64,000 bases of DNA from Zoroaster sp. YZ-2022 (Eukaryota > Echinodermata > Asteroidea > Forcipulatida > Zoroasteridae): positions 36,578,220 through 36,642,219 of the forward strand of contig CM055816.1 in NCBI GenBank assembly GCA_029582265.1. The letters run 5' to 3'. The position numbers and the translations under genes were made by a program. A model generated the notes under the pieces. It had not been told where the DNA came from. It worked only from the letters and a program-made list of their open reading frames with translations, and searched no databases. Of the stretch, positions 23,056 through 36,128 are shown piece by piece; within the stretch, counting starts at the first letter, position 1, and each line of letters opens with the position of its first letter.

Positions 23056-24357
23056 TTTTGTTCGTTTTTTGTTCGTTTTTTTCTTTTTTCTTCTCCTTCT
23101 TTTCCGGATCGATTGTCTACAAAAAAACACATACTTGCAAACTTCATATGAACTTGAAACTTGGCACATACTTAGAACATAACACGTAGATGAAACATAA
23201 TTTGTGACGTCATTATTAGGTCATCAGATATCGAATTTCGATCAATCATTCTTTATTAGTTAAAACGTTTTGATTACGTTGCAAATGAAAGATCTACGGC
23301 TTTTTCAACGCTAAAAAGTGCGCCTCTGTTGGTGAATGTAAATCAGCTCTGGTCGTGCTAATTATGTATGCACGTAAAATCATATCTCAACAACCACAAC
23401 AGGTAAATTTACAGTTTTGCACCATTGTACAGATTGTTAATTGTAAAAATATTTACACAAAGGTGACTAATTTGACCTTACTTCCTGTCCAAACCGGAAG
23501 TCAAAGTTTAATGTTTAAAAATCATATCTCCACAACCACAAGAGGTAAATTGACATTTTTGTATCATTGTATAGATTGTTAATTGTCAAAAATATTTACA
23601 CAAAGGTGACCCCAATTTGACCTTACTTCCTGTCAAACCGGAAGTTAAAGTTTAATGTTTAAAAATCATATCTCCACAACCACAAGAGGTAAATTGACAT
23701 TTTTTGTATCATTGTATAGATTGTTAATTGTCAAAAATATTTACACAAAGGTGACCCCAATTGTGACCTTACTTCCTGTCCAAACCGGAAGTCAAAGTTT
23801 AATGTTTAAAAAATCATATCTCCACAACCACAAGAGGTAAATTGACATTTTTGTATCATTGTATAGATTGTTAATTGTCGAAAATATTTACACAAAATGA
23901 TCCCAATTTGACCTTACTTCCTGTCCAAACCCGGAAGTCAAAGTTTAATATTAAAAAAATCATATCTCAACAACTACAAGAGGTAAATTCACAATTTTGT
24001 ACCATTGCACAGATCGTTAATTGTCAAAAATATTTACAAAAAAGGTGACCCCAATTTGACCTTACTTCCTGTCCAAACCGGAAGTCAAAGTTTAATATTT
24101 TTTAAAAATTCATATCTCAACAACCACAAGGGTAAATTCACAATCTTTCCACTATTGTACAGATTGTTAATTGTCAAAAATGTTTACAAAAACATGACCC
24201 AATTTGACCTTTACTTACTGTCTAAACCGGAAGTCAAAGTTTAATATAACAAATAATGCTGCAAAGTTTCTTTTAAAAACATTCTGACGTCGTCATCACT
24301 GCCCTGACAAAACTCGAACACCTATGTGTTTGTATTATCACAAACACTGCCATCTAG
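23056..24357 (+). mobile_element. Helentron-like element E10
   Basis: After CTAG comes TTTTGTTCG repeated, a remnant of the 5' tip, then the T/C tract, head (to about 23375) and about six monomers, many with single-base losses. The 3' end is CGAACACCTAT, the stem GTGTTTGT/ACAAACAC, TGCCAT and CTAG at 24354-24357. It is the last + strand copy. The spacer follows. Confidence 0.8.
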
Positions 24358-25113
24358 TTATTATTATTATTATTATTATTATTAAATGCGAGCGCAAAGC
24401 GCGAAGCCCTTACGGCGTTGGGTCCGGGGCCCGCTTAAGGGCCCCGGAAAATTTTGGATTCTGGATGCTCTGTGGTACAATCTGAGGCGATTCCTGGCCA
24501 GTTTCACCTGACTTTTTTGGCAAAAGTTTTCAAGATTATATGGAGAATATATATATATATATATATATCATTATTTTAGCCATTATTTTTAGCCATTATT
24601 TTAGCGATGTCATGACTACAACAATATAAGTTTCTCCCTCCCCGATTTTTGGCATTTAATTTGCAGTTTTTGACTTCAGTTTTAATTTATCTGGAATTTT
24701 TCTTGGTTTTAATTCAGTCCAGTTGAAATTTTCAAGAAAAGGGCTTGATTTCATACTGTTCCTTGCCCTGTGTTAAAACCATCGGCAGATCAGCTGCAAG
24801 ACTCATCGTACTTCGCAGGCCTATGCGTATGGTGACTGGCGTAGAATCCGACAGTAAATTGACATCGGCGATTGTAATTTCCACACGGTACCCCGACCCT
24901 TCTTCAGACGAAACGGAACAATTTACAGACGTAGATGAATCGGGTCAAGAAACCAGACTAGCTTGCTTTGCACCCGATCACAGACTACCGATTGCAAACG
25001 AAATGTAGACTAACTAATTATTTTTCCCCCCTTTTTTTTTTTTTTTTTTTTTTTACTCAATTTACCCGGGGGGCACGTGCCCCCGCGGACTCCCCCCCCC
25101 CCCGGATCCGCGC
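24358..25113 (+). repeat. GC-rich repeat between the two arrays
   Basis: It opens with (TTA)n (24358-24384), then GCGAGCGCAAAGCGCGAAGC and a hairpin CCGGGGCCC-GCTTAA-GGGCCCCGG near 24425. It also has an (AT)n run near 24548 and closes with poly-T, the palindrome GGGGGCACGTGCCCCC (25069-25084 approx.), a C run and GGATCCGCGCC. The composition differs sharply from the flanks. It looks like an interspersed repeat of unknown class that interrupted the gene fragment immediately after it. Confidence 0.5.
24745..25008 (+). other. Open frame, 87 codons, unidentified
   Basis: The C-terminal half is rich in acidic and polar residues (DPSSDETEQFTDVDESGQE), unlike the repeat-derived frames elsewhere, and codon composition is balanced. 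It lies within the GC-rich repeat, so it may be part of that repeat's coding region or of the interrupted gene. No domain is recognised and no splice sites were identified with confidence. Confidence 0.25.
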
Positions 25114-25752
25114 CTGATGATAGATAAATTCAGAGGTAAGTCTGGTTCAAGATTTAGTTCTAAACATTCACAATTATAAGCACCATTACAAACAGATTGT
25201 TTAAGGGTGGGTCTCCATTTACATGCGTACACCCTGCTTATTTGGTACAGGTATTGGCAGAAGGGCAGTTACGATGTGTTGTGTTGCGGGGACATTCCGT
25301 TTTGTTTATAATTTAGTGCATTATGGGTGCATGTAAGTTTAATGAAAAAAATAATGTTTAAAGTCCCAGGGCATGGCATTGAATAAAATGTTTGGCCACT
25401 GTTTTGGCAGATATCCATGCTACTGGATAGTTTGGACAAAATTGGGAGGCCGTTTTGATTTAAAACGTAGACAATGTCTTCTTTTTGGCTAGTTATAATT
25501 GTCATGCTAAAAATCCTATTTCCAGGTAAACGTGATAAACGTGGTAAGAACCAATCAGACAGGTTAACGTTTTAACTGAAAAATAAACACTGATTTTTTG
25601 TTATAAATAGAAGTGTATTTTTTTGTCATTTGTTTACAGAGGAAGAAATTGATCAAGACAGTTTCCTGATCCTCGACGAAGACTTGATTCGGGACATCTT
25701 CCCAAAAGTTGGCCCGAGGGCAAAGTTTCTTCGTAAGCTACAGGAGCTAAAG
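25114..25752 (+). pseudogene. SAM-domain gene fragment (two exon pieces)
   Basis: A short exon end (25114-25135, LMIDKFR, donor GAG|GTAAGT) and a 113-base exon (25640-25752, acceptor TTGTTTACAG, donor AAAG|GTGATA) join in phase 1. The second exon encodes EEIDQDSFLILDEDL, then IRDIFPKVGPRAKFLRKL and QELK. This matches the C-terminal half of sterile alpha motif domains (E-x-I-D-G-x-x-L-L-x-L, then G-x-R-x-K-x-L-x-x-I-x-x-L). SAM domains mediate protein-protein association. The upstream part of the domain is replaced by the GC-rich repeat, and the downstream exons are cut off by the Helentron-like element at 25807. The intron is 25136-25639. Confidence 0.7.
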
Positions 25753-25806
25753 GTGATACTTTCTGACCTTCTGTGAAATAATGGGCTATACCTGTTTCAA
25801 ATGTAA

Positions 25807-26972
25807 CTAGACGGCAGTGTTTGTGATAATACAAACACATAGGTGTTCGAGTTTTGTCAGGGCAGTGATGACGACGTCAGAATGTTTTTAAAAGAAACTT
25901 TGCATCATTATTTGTTTTAATATTAAACTTTGACTTCCGATTTAGACAGTAAGTAAAAGTCAAATTGGGTCATGTTTTTGTAAACATTTTTGACAATTAA
26001 CAATCTGTACAATAGTGGAAAGATTGTGAATTTACCCCTTGTGGTTGTTGAGATATGAATTTTTAAAATATTAAACTTTGACTTCCGGTTTAGACAGTAA
26101 GTAAAGGTCAAATTGGGTCATGTTTTTGTAAACATTTTTGACAATTAACAATCTGTACAATAGTGGAAAGATTGTGAATTTACCCCTTGTGGTTGTTGAG
26201 ATATGAATTTTTTAAATATTAAACTTTGACTTCCGATTTGGACAGGAAGTAAGGTCAAATTGGGGTCACCTTTTTGTAAATATTTTTTGACAATTAACGA
26301 TCTGTGCAATGGTACAAAAATTGTGAATTTACCTCTTGTAGTTGTTGAGATAATTATGATTTTTTTAAATATTAAACTTTGACTTCCGGTTTGGACAGGA
26401 AGTAAGGTCAAATTGGGATCACCTTTGTGTAAATATTTTTTGACAAAAAATTTACAATCTGTACAATGGTGCAAAAACTGTCAATTTACCTGTTGTGGTT
26501 GTTGAGATATGATTTTTTTAAACATTAAACTTTGACTTCCGGTTTGGACAGGAAGTAAGGTCAAATTGGGGTCACCTTTGTGTAAATATTTTTTGACAAT
26601 TAACAATCTGTACAATGGTGCAAAAACTGTCAATTTACCTGTTGTGGTTGTTGCGATATGATTTTTACATGCATACATAATGAGCACGACCAGAGCTGAT
26701 TTACATTCACCAACAGAGGGCGCACTTTTTTAGCGTTGAAAAAGCCGTGTAGATCTTTCATTTGCAACGTAATCAAAACGTTTTAACTAATAAAGAATGA
26801 TTGATCGAAATTCGATATCTGATGACCTAATAATGACGTCACAAATTATGTTTCATCTACGTGTTATGTTCTAAGTATGTGCCAAGTTTCAAGTTCATAT
26901 GAAGTTTGCAAGTATGTGTTTTTTTGTAGACAATCGATCCGGAAAAGAAGAAAAGAAGAAGGAAAAAAAAAA
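25807..26972 (-). mobile_element. Helentron-like element R1
   Basis: The first - strand member. Its 3' end (CTAG 25807-25810, stem GTGTTTGT/ACAAACAC) faces the 3' end of E10 across the spacer. About five monomers, the head (26640-26945) and the C/T tract (as A/G) follow, ending at the CTAG of the next element. The folding 5' tip is absent. Confidence 0.8.
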
Positions 26973-29900
26973 CTAGAGATTCAGAGTTTGTCTTGACACA
27001 AACTCTAGGTGTTCGGGAGGAGTAGATTGTTTAAAATATTAAACTTTGACTTCCGGTGTGGACAGGAACTAAAGGTCAAATTGGGGTCACCTTTGTGTGA
27101 AATTATTTTGACAATTAACGATCTGTACAATGGTGCAAAGATTGTGAAGTTACCTCTTGTGGATAATTTTTTTGTAATAGTAAACTTTGACTTCCGGTTT
27201 GAACAGGAAGTAATGGTCAAATTGGGGTCACCTTTTTGTAAATATTTTTTGACAATTAACGATCAGTACAATGGTGCAAAAAAATGTAATTTACCTCTTG
27301 TCGTTGCTGAGATATGTTTTTTTAATATTAAACTTTGACTTCCGGTTTGGACAGGACGTAAAGGTCAAAGTGGGGTGACCTTTTTGTAAATATTTTTTGA
27401 CAATTAACGATCTGTACGACATTAGGTGTTTGTCCTTTGGACGAATACAGAGCTGTTACGCTAATTACGTTGTGGTGGAATTAAATACTGTATCATCACA
27501 GCTTTATCATTACACATTTTTTGGCCCCTGAGGTGAGGTGGGTGCAGGTCTTGTACAATACAATGACAATTCGATCAAGTGTTATAATATTTAAATGTTT
27601 GTTTCAGTTTTTTAAAACAATACTTATAGGGAAGAGACAACACAATGTAATTTGAAGGATAACTGTAAAATAAAAAGAAACAAACAATACTGAAATGATC
27701 TTCTGATTGCTACATGTATGTATTTATGTGTCATTAACTGTTGAAAATACATTTTCATAAATAGTCATGTTAAAGTTATTGTTTAAAGGTGGCAATATCT
27801 TGACGATCAACAGGGCATGGAATCAGAGTTCAAGTTCTAGTTTAACTCATTGACTGAAAATAATACTCACATGATAAGGTCATATTCGCGTTGCTGCTGC
27901 ATAAATGAGCCAGTAATTTTCAGTCACTATGTTCGTCTTAAACTAGGACATCATTCCATGGCCCGTTTGTAGAAAGTCTGCTCTGATCGTGACAATACTG
28001 TCTGTTTAACCAATTGTGTTTATGGGATTGATGGTCAGTACTATCCCAATGCGAGCATACAAATAAATAGGAACTTTAATTGGGTGATCTGGCAAAAGGT
28101 ATTCCAAGGCTGACACAGCCATGGAATGAAGATTGGGGGAGGTATGTTTATATGGCCCAACTGCCAGTGATTCACTGTCGGCAATATACATTTTACTAGA
28201 TCACCGACAGATATTGTTAATAANNNNNNNNNNNNNNNNNNNNNNNNNNNNNNNNNNNNNNNNNNNNNNNNNNNNNNNNNNNNNNNNNNNNNNNNNNNNN
28301 NNNNNNNNNNNNNNNNNNNNNNNNNNNNNNNNNNNNNNNNNNNNNNNNNNNNNNNNNNNNNNNNNNNNNNNNNNNNNNNNNNNNNNNNNNNNNNNNNNNN
28401 NNNNNNNNNNNNNNNNNNNNNNNNNNNNNNNNNNNNNNNNNNNNNNNNNNNNNNNNNNNNNNNNNNNNNNNNNNNNNNNNNNNNNNNNNNNNNNNNNNNN
28501 NNNNNNNNNNNNNNNNNNNNNNNNNNNNNNNNNNNNNNNNNNNNNNNNNNNNNNNNNNNNNNNNNNNNNNNNNNNNNNNNNNNNNNNNNNNNNNNNNNNN
28601 NNNNNNNNNNNNNNNNNNNNNNNNNNNNNNNNNNNNNNNNNNNNNNNNNNNNNNNNNNNNNNNNNNNNNNNNNNNNNNNNNNNNNNNNNNNNNNNNNNNN
28701 NNNNNNNNNNNNNNNNNNNNNNNCAGGAAGTAAGGTCAAATTGGGGTCACCTTTGTGTAAATATTTTTTGACAATTAACAATCTATACAATGATACAAAA
28801 AATGTCAATTTACCTCTTGTGGTTGTGGAGGTATGATTTTTTTAAACATTAAACTTTGACTTCCGGTTTGGACAGGAAGTAAGGTCAAATTGGGGTCACC
28901 TTTGTGTAAATATTTTTTGACAATTAACAATCTATACAATGATACAAAAAATGTGAATTTACCTCTTGTAGTTGTTGAGATATGATTTTTTTAAATATTA
29001 AACTTTGACTTCCGGTTTGGACAGGAAGTAAGGTCAAATTGGGGTCACCTTTTTGTAAATATCTTTTGACAATTAACGATCTGTGCAATGGTACAAAAAT
29101 TGTGAATTTACCTCTTGTAGTTGTTGAGATATGATTTTTTTAAATATTAAACTTTGACTTCCGGTTTGGACAGGAAGTAAGGTCAAATTGGGATCACCTT
29201 TGTGTAAATATTTTTCGACAATTAACAATCTATACAATGATACAAAAAATGTCAATTTACCTCTTGTGGTTGTGGAGATATGATTTTTTAATATTAAACT
29301 TTGACTTCCGGTTTGGACAGGAAGTAAGGTCAAATTGGGGTCACCTTTGTGTAAATATTTTGTGACAATTAACAATCTATACAATGATACAAAAAATGTC
29401 AATTTACCTCTTGTGGTTGTGGAGATATGATTTTTTTAAACATTAAACTTTGACTTCCGGTTTGGACAGGAAGTAAGGTCAAATTGGGGTCACCTTTGTG
29501 TAAATATTTATTGACAATTAACGATCTGTGCAATGGTACAAAAATTGTGAATTTACCTCTTGTAGTTGTTGAGACATGATTTTTTTAAATATTAAACTTT
29601 GACTTCCGGTTTGGACAGGAAGTAAGGTCAAATTGGGGTCACCTTTTTGTAAATATCTTTTGACAATTAACGATCTGTGCAATGGTACAAAAATTGTGAA
29701 TTTACCTCTTGTAGTTGTTGAGATATGATTTTTTTAAATATTAAACTTTGACTTCCGGTTTGGACAGGAAGTAAGGTCAAATTGGGATCACCTTTGTGTA
29801 AATATTTTTCGACAATTAACAATCTATACAATGATACAAAAAATGTCAATTTACCTCTTGTGGTTGTGGAGATATGATTTTTTTAAACATTAAACTTTGA

Positions 29901-30337
29901 CTTCCGGTTTGGACAGGAAGTAAGGTCAAATTGGGGTCACCTTTGTGTACATATTTTTTGACAATTAACAATCTGTACAATGGTGCAAAAACTGTCAATT
30001 TACCTGTTGTGGTTGTTGAGATATGATTTTTACATGCATACATAATGAGCACGACCAGAGCTGATTTACATTCACCAACAGAGGGCGCACTTTTTTAGCG
30101 TTGAAAAAGCCGTGTAGTCTTTCATTTGCAACGTAATCAAAACGTTTTAACTAATAAAGTATGATTGATCGAAATTCGATATCTGATGACCTAATAATGA
30201 CGTCACAAATTATGTTTCATCTACGTGTTATGTTCTAAGTATGTGCCAAGTTTCAAGTTCATATGAAGTTTGCAAGTATGTGTTTTTTTGTAGACAATCG
30301 ATCCGGAAAAGAAGAAGAAGAAGAAGAAGGAGAAGAA
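26973..30337 (-). mobile_element. Helentron-like element(s) R2, interrupted by a gap
   Basis: The 3' end has CTAG 26973-26976, GAATCT and the stem AGAGTTTGT/ACAAACTCT, and it matches E3: the first 1.25 kb (to 28223) is an inverted copy of about 11840-13082. After the gap the sequence is instead a monomer array (28724-30020) and a head ending at 30337. The two sides may belong to different copies joined across the gap. Confidence 0.65.
28224..28723. other. Assembly gap (500 N)
   Basis: Exactly 500 unknown bases. Sequence before it matches captured sequence of E3 and sequence after it is a monomer array, so real content is missing and the join is not guaranteed. Confidence 1.
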
Positions 30338-31753
30338 CTAGATATAAGTTTTTGTCATAACAAAAACAAGGTGTTCGGTTGAAGTTAAAATGGTTACGTC
30401 ATAAATTCGAAGTGTTGGAGAAGTCAAATGTTAACGTCTGTTGAAGTTCTCGCGAGAAGTTTATTTGAATACAATACAATACTGAATTTAGAAATTATTT
30501 TAATATTAAACTTTGACTTCCGGTTTGGACAGGAAGTAAGGTCAAATTGGGGTCACCTTTGTGTAAATACTTTTGACAATTAACAATATGTACAATGGTA
30601 CAAAAATGTCAATTTACCTCCTGTAGTTGTTGAGATATGATTTTTTTAAATATTAAACTTTGACTTCCGGTTTGGACAGGAAGTAAGGTCAAATTGGGAT
30701 CACCTTTGTGTAAATATTTTTCGACAATTAACAATCTATACAATGATACAAAAATGTCAATTTACCTCTTGTAGTTGTTGAGATATGATTTTTTAAATAT
30801 TAAACTTTGACTTCCGGTTTGGACAGGAAGTAAAGGTCAAATTGGGGTCACCTTTTGAAAATATTTTTGACAATTAACGATCTGTACAATGTGAAAGAAT
30901 TGTGAATTTATCTCTTGTGGTTGTTGAGATATGATTTTGTTAAATATTAAACTTTGACTTCCGGTTTGGACAGGAAGTAAAGGTCAAATTGGGGTCACTT
31001 TTTGAAAATATTTTTGACAATTAACGATCTGTACAATGGTGAAAGAATTGTGAATTTATCTCTTGTGGTTGTTGAGATATGATTTTTGTTAAATATTAAA
31101 CTTTGACTTCCGGTTTGGACAGGAAGTAAGGTCAAATTGGGTCACCTTTGTGTAAATATTTTTCCACAATTAACAATATATACAATGGTACAAAAATTGT
31201 GAATTTACCTTTTGTGGTTGTTGAGATATGATTTTTTAAAATATTAAACTTTGATTTATTGTAATTCGATATCTGATGACCTAATCATGACGTCACAAAT
31301 TATGTTTCTTCTACGTGTTAAGTTTTAAGTATATGCCAAGTTTCAAGTTCATGTGAAGTTTGCAAGTATGTGTTTTTGTAGACAATCGTTTTTGCCGATA
31401 GAGAGCGACAATCTATATTAGCGTACGCTCAATTCCTTAAACATGCATACATAATGAGCACGACCAGAGCTGATTTACATTCACCAACAGAGGGCGCACT
31501 TTTTTAGCGTTGAAAAAGCCGTGTAGTCTTTCATTTGCAACGTAATCAAAACGTTTTAACTAATAAAGTATGATTGATCGAAATTCGATATCTGATGACC
31601 TAATAATGACGTGACAAATTATGTTTCATCTACGTGTTATGTTCTAAGTATGTGCCAAGTTTCAAGTTCATGTGAAGTTTGCAAGTATGTGTTTTTGTAG
31701 ACAATCGATCCGGAAAAGAAGAAGAAGAAGAAGAAGGAGAAGAAAAAAAAAAA
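30338..31753 (-). mobile_element. Helentron-like element R3
   Basis: 3' end of the GTTTTTGT/ACAAAAAC type (CTAG 30338-30341) with the conserved pre-hairpin block (to about 30500), about five monomers, then two heads in series (31250-31400 and 31440-31715) as in E9. It has no folding 5' tip. The 5' tract is GAAGAAGAAGAAGGAGAAG. Confidence 0.8.
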
Positions 31754-33175
31754 CTAGATATAAGTTTTTGTCATAACAAAACAAGGTGTTCGGTTGAAGT
31801 TAAAATGGTTACGTCATCAATTCGAAGTGTTGGAGAAGTCAAATGTTAACGTCTGTTGAAGTTCTCGTGAGAAGTTTATTTGAATACAATACAATACTGA
31901 ATTTAGAAATTATTTTAATATTAAACTTTGACTTCCGGTTTGGACAGGAAGTAAGGTCAAATGGGGTCACCTTTGTGTAAATACTTTTGACAATTAACAA
32001 TATGTACAATGGTACAAAATTGTCAATTTACCTCCTGTAGTTGTTGAGATATGATTTTTTTAAATATTAAACTTTGACTTCCGGTTTGGACAGGAAGTAA
32101 GGTCAAATTGGGATCACCTTTGTGTAAATATTTTTCGACAATTAACAATCTATACAATGATACAAAAAATGTCAATTTACCTCTTGTAGTTGTTGAGATA
32201 TGATTTTTTTAAATATTAAACTTTGACTTCCGGTTTGGACAGGAAGTAAAGGTCAAATTAGGGTCACCTTTTGAAAATATTTTTGACAATTAACGATCTG
32301 TACAATGTGAAAGAATTGTGAATTTATCTCTTGTGGTTGTTGAGATATGATTTTTGTTAAATATTAAACTTTGACTTCCGGTTTGGACAGGAAGTAAAGG
32401 TCAAATTGGGGTCAGTTTGTTGAAAAAATTTTAAGACAATTAACGATCTGTACAATGGTGAAAGAATTGTGAATTTATCTCTTGTGGTTGTTGAGATATG
32501 ATTTTTGTTAAATATTAAACTTTGACTTCCGGTTTGGACAGGAAGTAAGGTCAAATTGGGGTCACCTTTGTGTAAATATTTTTCCACAATTAACAATCTA
32601 TACAATGGTACAAAAATTGTGAATTTACCTTTTGTGGTTGTTGAGATATGATTTTTTTAAATATTAAACTTTGATTTATTGTAATTCGATATCTGATGAC
32701 CTAATCATCACGTCACAAATTATGTTTCTTCTACGTGTTAAGTTTTAAGTATATGCCAAGTTTCAAGTTCATGTGAAGTTTGCAAGTATGTGTTTTTGTA
32801 GACAATCGTTTTTGCCGATAGAGAGCGACAATCTATATTAGCGTACGCTCAATTCCTTAAACATGCATACATAATGAGCACGACCAGAGCTGATTTACAT
32901 TCACCAACAGAGGGCGCACTTTTTAGCGTTGAAAAGCCGTGTAGTCTTTCATTTGCAACGTAATCAAAACGTTTTAACTAATAAAGTATGATTGATCGAA
33001 ATTCGATATCTGATGACCTAATAATGACGTGACAAATTATGTTTCATCTACGTGTTATGTTCTAAGTATGTGCCAAGTTTCAAGTTCATGTGAAGTTTGC
33101 AAGTATGTGTTTTTTTGTAGACAATCGATCCGGAAAAGAAGAAGAAGAAGAAGAAGGAGAAGAAAAATAAAAAAA
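31754..33175 (-). mobile_element. Helentron-like element R4
   Basis: Nearly a repeat of R3 over its whole length: same hairpin type (CTAG 31754-31757), five monomers, double head, 5' A/G tract with AAATAAAAAA. The similarity of neighbouring R3 and R4 suggests tandem duplication of a whole element. Confidence 0.8.
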
Positions 33176-34998
33176 CTAGATATAAGTTTTTGTCACAACA
33201 AAAACAAGGTGTTCGGTTGAAGTTAAAATGGTTACGTCATAAATTCGAAGTGTTGGAGAAGTCAAATGTTAACGTCTGTTGAAGTTCTCGCGAGAAGTTT
33301 ATTTGAATACAATACAATACTGAATTTAGAAATTATTTTAATATTAAACTTTGACTTCCGGTTTGGACAGGAAGTAAGGTCAAATTGGGGTCACCTTTGT
33401 GTAAATACTTTGACAATTAACAATATGTACAATGGTAAAAAAATGTCAATTTACCTCCTGTGGTTGTTGAGATATGATTTTTAAATATTAAACTTTCACT
33501 TCCGGTTTGGACAGGAAGTAAGGTCAAATTAGGTATAAATATTTTTGACAATTAACGATCTGTATAATGGTACCAAATTTGTGAATTTACCTCTTGTGGT
33601 TGTTGAGATATGATTTTTGAAAATATTAAACTTTGACTTCCGGTTTGGACAGGAAGTAAGGTCAAATTGGGGTCACCTTTTGTAAATATTTTTTGACAAT
33701 TAACGATCTGTGCAATGGTACTAAAATTGTGAATTTACCTCTTGTAGTTGTTGAGATATGATTTTTTTAAATATTAAACTTTGACTTCCGGTTTGGACAG
33801 GAAGTAAGGTCAAATTGGGATCACCTTTGTGTAAATATTTTTCGACAATTAACAATCTATACAATGATACAAAAAATGTCAATTTACCTCTTGTGGTTGT
33901 GGAGATATGATTTTGTTAAACATTAAACTTTGACTTCCGGTTTGGACAGGAAGTAAGGTCAAATTGGGGTCACCTTTGTGTAAATATTTTTTGACAATTA
34001 ACAATCTATACAATGATACACAAAATGTCAATTTACCTCTTGTGGTTGTGGAGATATGATTTTGTTAAACATTAAACTTTGACTTCCGGTTTGGACAGGA
34101 AGTAAGTTCAAATTGGGGTCACCTTTGTAAATATTTTTGACAATTAACAATCTATACAATGATACAAAAATGTCAATTTACCTCTTGTGGTTGTGGAGAT
34201 ATGATTTTTTAAACATTAAACTTTGACTTCCGGTTTGGACAGGAAGTAAGGTCAAATTGGGGTCACCTTTGTGTAAATATTTTTTGACAATTAACAATCT
34301 ATACAATGATACAAAAAATTTCAATTTACCTCTTGTGGTTGTGGAGATATGATTTTTTTAAACATTAAATTTTGACTTCCGGTTTGGACAGGAAGTAAGG
34401 TCAAATTGGGGTCACCTTTGTGTAAATAATTTTTGACAATTAACAATCTGTACAATGGTGCAAAAACTGTCAATTTACCTGTTGTGGTTGTTGAGATATG
34501 ATTTTTACGTGCATACATAAATTAACACGACCAGAGCTGATTTACATTCACCAAATTACGTGCATACATAATGAGCACGACCAGAGCTGATTTACATTCA
34601 CCAACAGAGGGCGCACTTTTTTAGCGTTGAAAAAGCCGTGTAGTCTTTCATTTGCAACGTAATCAAAACGTTTTAACTAATAAAGTATGATTGATCGAAA
34701 TTCGATATCTGATGACCTAATAATGACGTCACAAATTATGTTTCATCTACGTGTTATGTTCTAAGTATGTGCCAAGTTTCAAGTTCATATGAAGTTTGCA
34801 AGTATGTGTTTTTTTGTAGACAATCGATCCGGAAAAGAAGAAGAAGAAGAAGAAGAAGAAGAAGAAGGAGAAGAAAAAAAAAAAAAAAAAAAAAAAACCG
34901 AACAATAACAATAGGTGTTTCGGGCGCATACCCGAACACCTAAAAAAAAAAACCGAACAATAACAATAGGTGTTTCGGGCGCATACCCGAACACCTAA
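33176..34998 (-). mobile_element. Helentron-like element R5
   Basis: CTAG 33176-33179, GTTTTTGT/ACAAAAAC hairpin, about eight monomers, head with the duplicated GGTGAATGTAAATCAGC segment, a (GAA)n tract and two folding 5' tips in series (about 34896-34998). It corresponds to the E6/E7 arrangement in mirror. Confidence 0.8.
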
Positions 34999-36128
34999 CT
35001 AGATATAAGTTTTTGTCACAACAAAAACAAGGTGTTCGGTTGAAGTTAAAATGGTTACGTCATAAATTCGAAGTGTTGGAGAAGTCAAATGTTAACGTCT
35101 GTTGAAGTTCTCGCGAGAAGTTTATTTGAATACAATACAATACTGAATTTAGAAATTATTTTAATATTAAACTTTGACTTCCGGTTTGGACAGGAAGTAA
35201 GGTCAAATTGGGGTTACCTTTTTGTAAATATTTTTTGACAATTAACGATCTGTGCAATGGTACAAAAATTGTGAATTTACCTCTTGTAGTTGTTGAGATA
35301 TGATTTTTTTAAATATTAAACTTTGACTTCCGGTTTGGACAGGAAGTAAGGTCAAATTGGGATCACCTTTGTGTAAATATTTTTCGACAATTAACAATCT
35401 ATACAATGATACAAAAAATGTCAATTTACCTCTTGTGGTTGTGGAGATATGATTTTGTTAAACATTAAACTTTGACTTCCGGTTTGGACAGGAAGTAAGG
35501 TCAAATTGGGGTCACCTTTGTGTAAATATTTTTTGACAATTAACAATCTATACAATGGTACAAAAATTGTGAATTTACCTTTTGTGGTTGTTGAGATATG
35601 ATTTTTTTAAATATTAAACTTTGATTTATTGTAATTCGATATCTGATGACCTAATCATGACGTCACAAATTATGTTTCTTCTACGTGTTAAGTTTTAAGT
35701 ATATGCCAAGTTTCAAGTTCATGTGAAGTTTGCAAGTATGTGTTTTTGTAGACAATCGTTTTTGCCGATAGAGAGCGACAATCCATATTAGCGTACGCTC
35801 AATTCCTTAAACATGCATACATAATGAGCACGACCAGAGCTGATTTACATTCACCAACAGAGGGCGCACTTTTTAGCGTTGAAAAAGCCGTGTAGTCTTT
35901 CATTTGCAACGTAATCAAAACGTTTTAACTAATAAAGTATGATTGATCGAAATTCGATATCTGATGACCTAATAATGACGTGACAAATTATGTTTCATCT
36001 ACGTGTTATGTTCTAAGTATGTGCCAAGTTTCAAGTTCATGTGAAGTTTGCAAGTATGTGTTTTTTTGTAGACAATCGATCCGGAAAAGAAGAAGAAGAA
36101 GAAGAAGGAGAAGAAAAATAATAAAAAA
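34999..36128 (-). mobile_element. Helentron-like element R6
   Basis: CTAG 34999-35002, hairpin GTTTTTGT/ACAAAAAC, about three monomers, then a double head (35620-35790 and 35815-36110). No 5' tip. Same head arrangement as R3, R4 and E9. Confidence 0.8.

Noticed and set aside
15600..24300. Resemblance of the repeat arrays to a CRISPR array
   Set aside because: The units are 145-150 bp and similar along their whole length, with no unique spacers and no cas genes, in a eukaryotic context.
28041..28808. Frames of 212-255 codons across the first gap
   Set aside because: Composed mainly of unknown residues from the 500 N. The same holds for the frames at 52893-53502.
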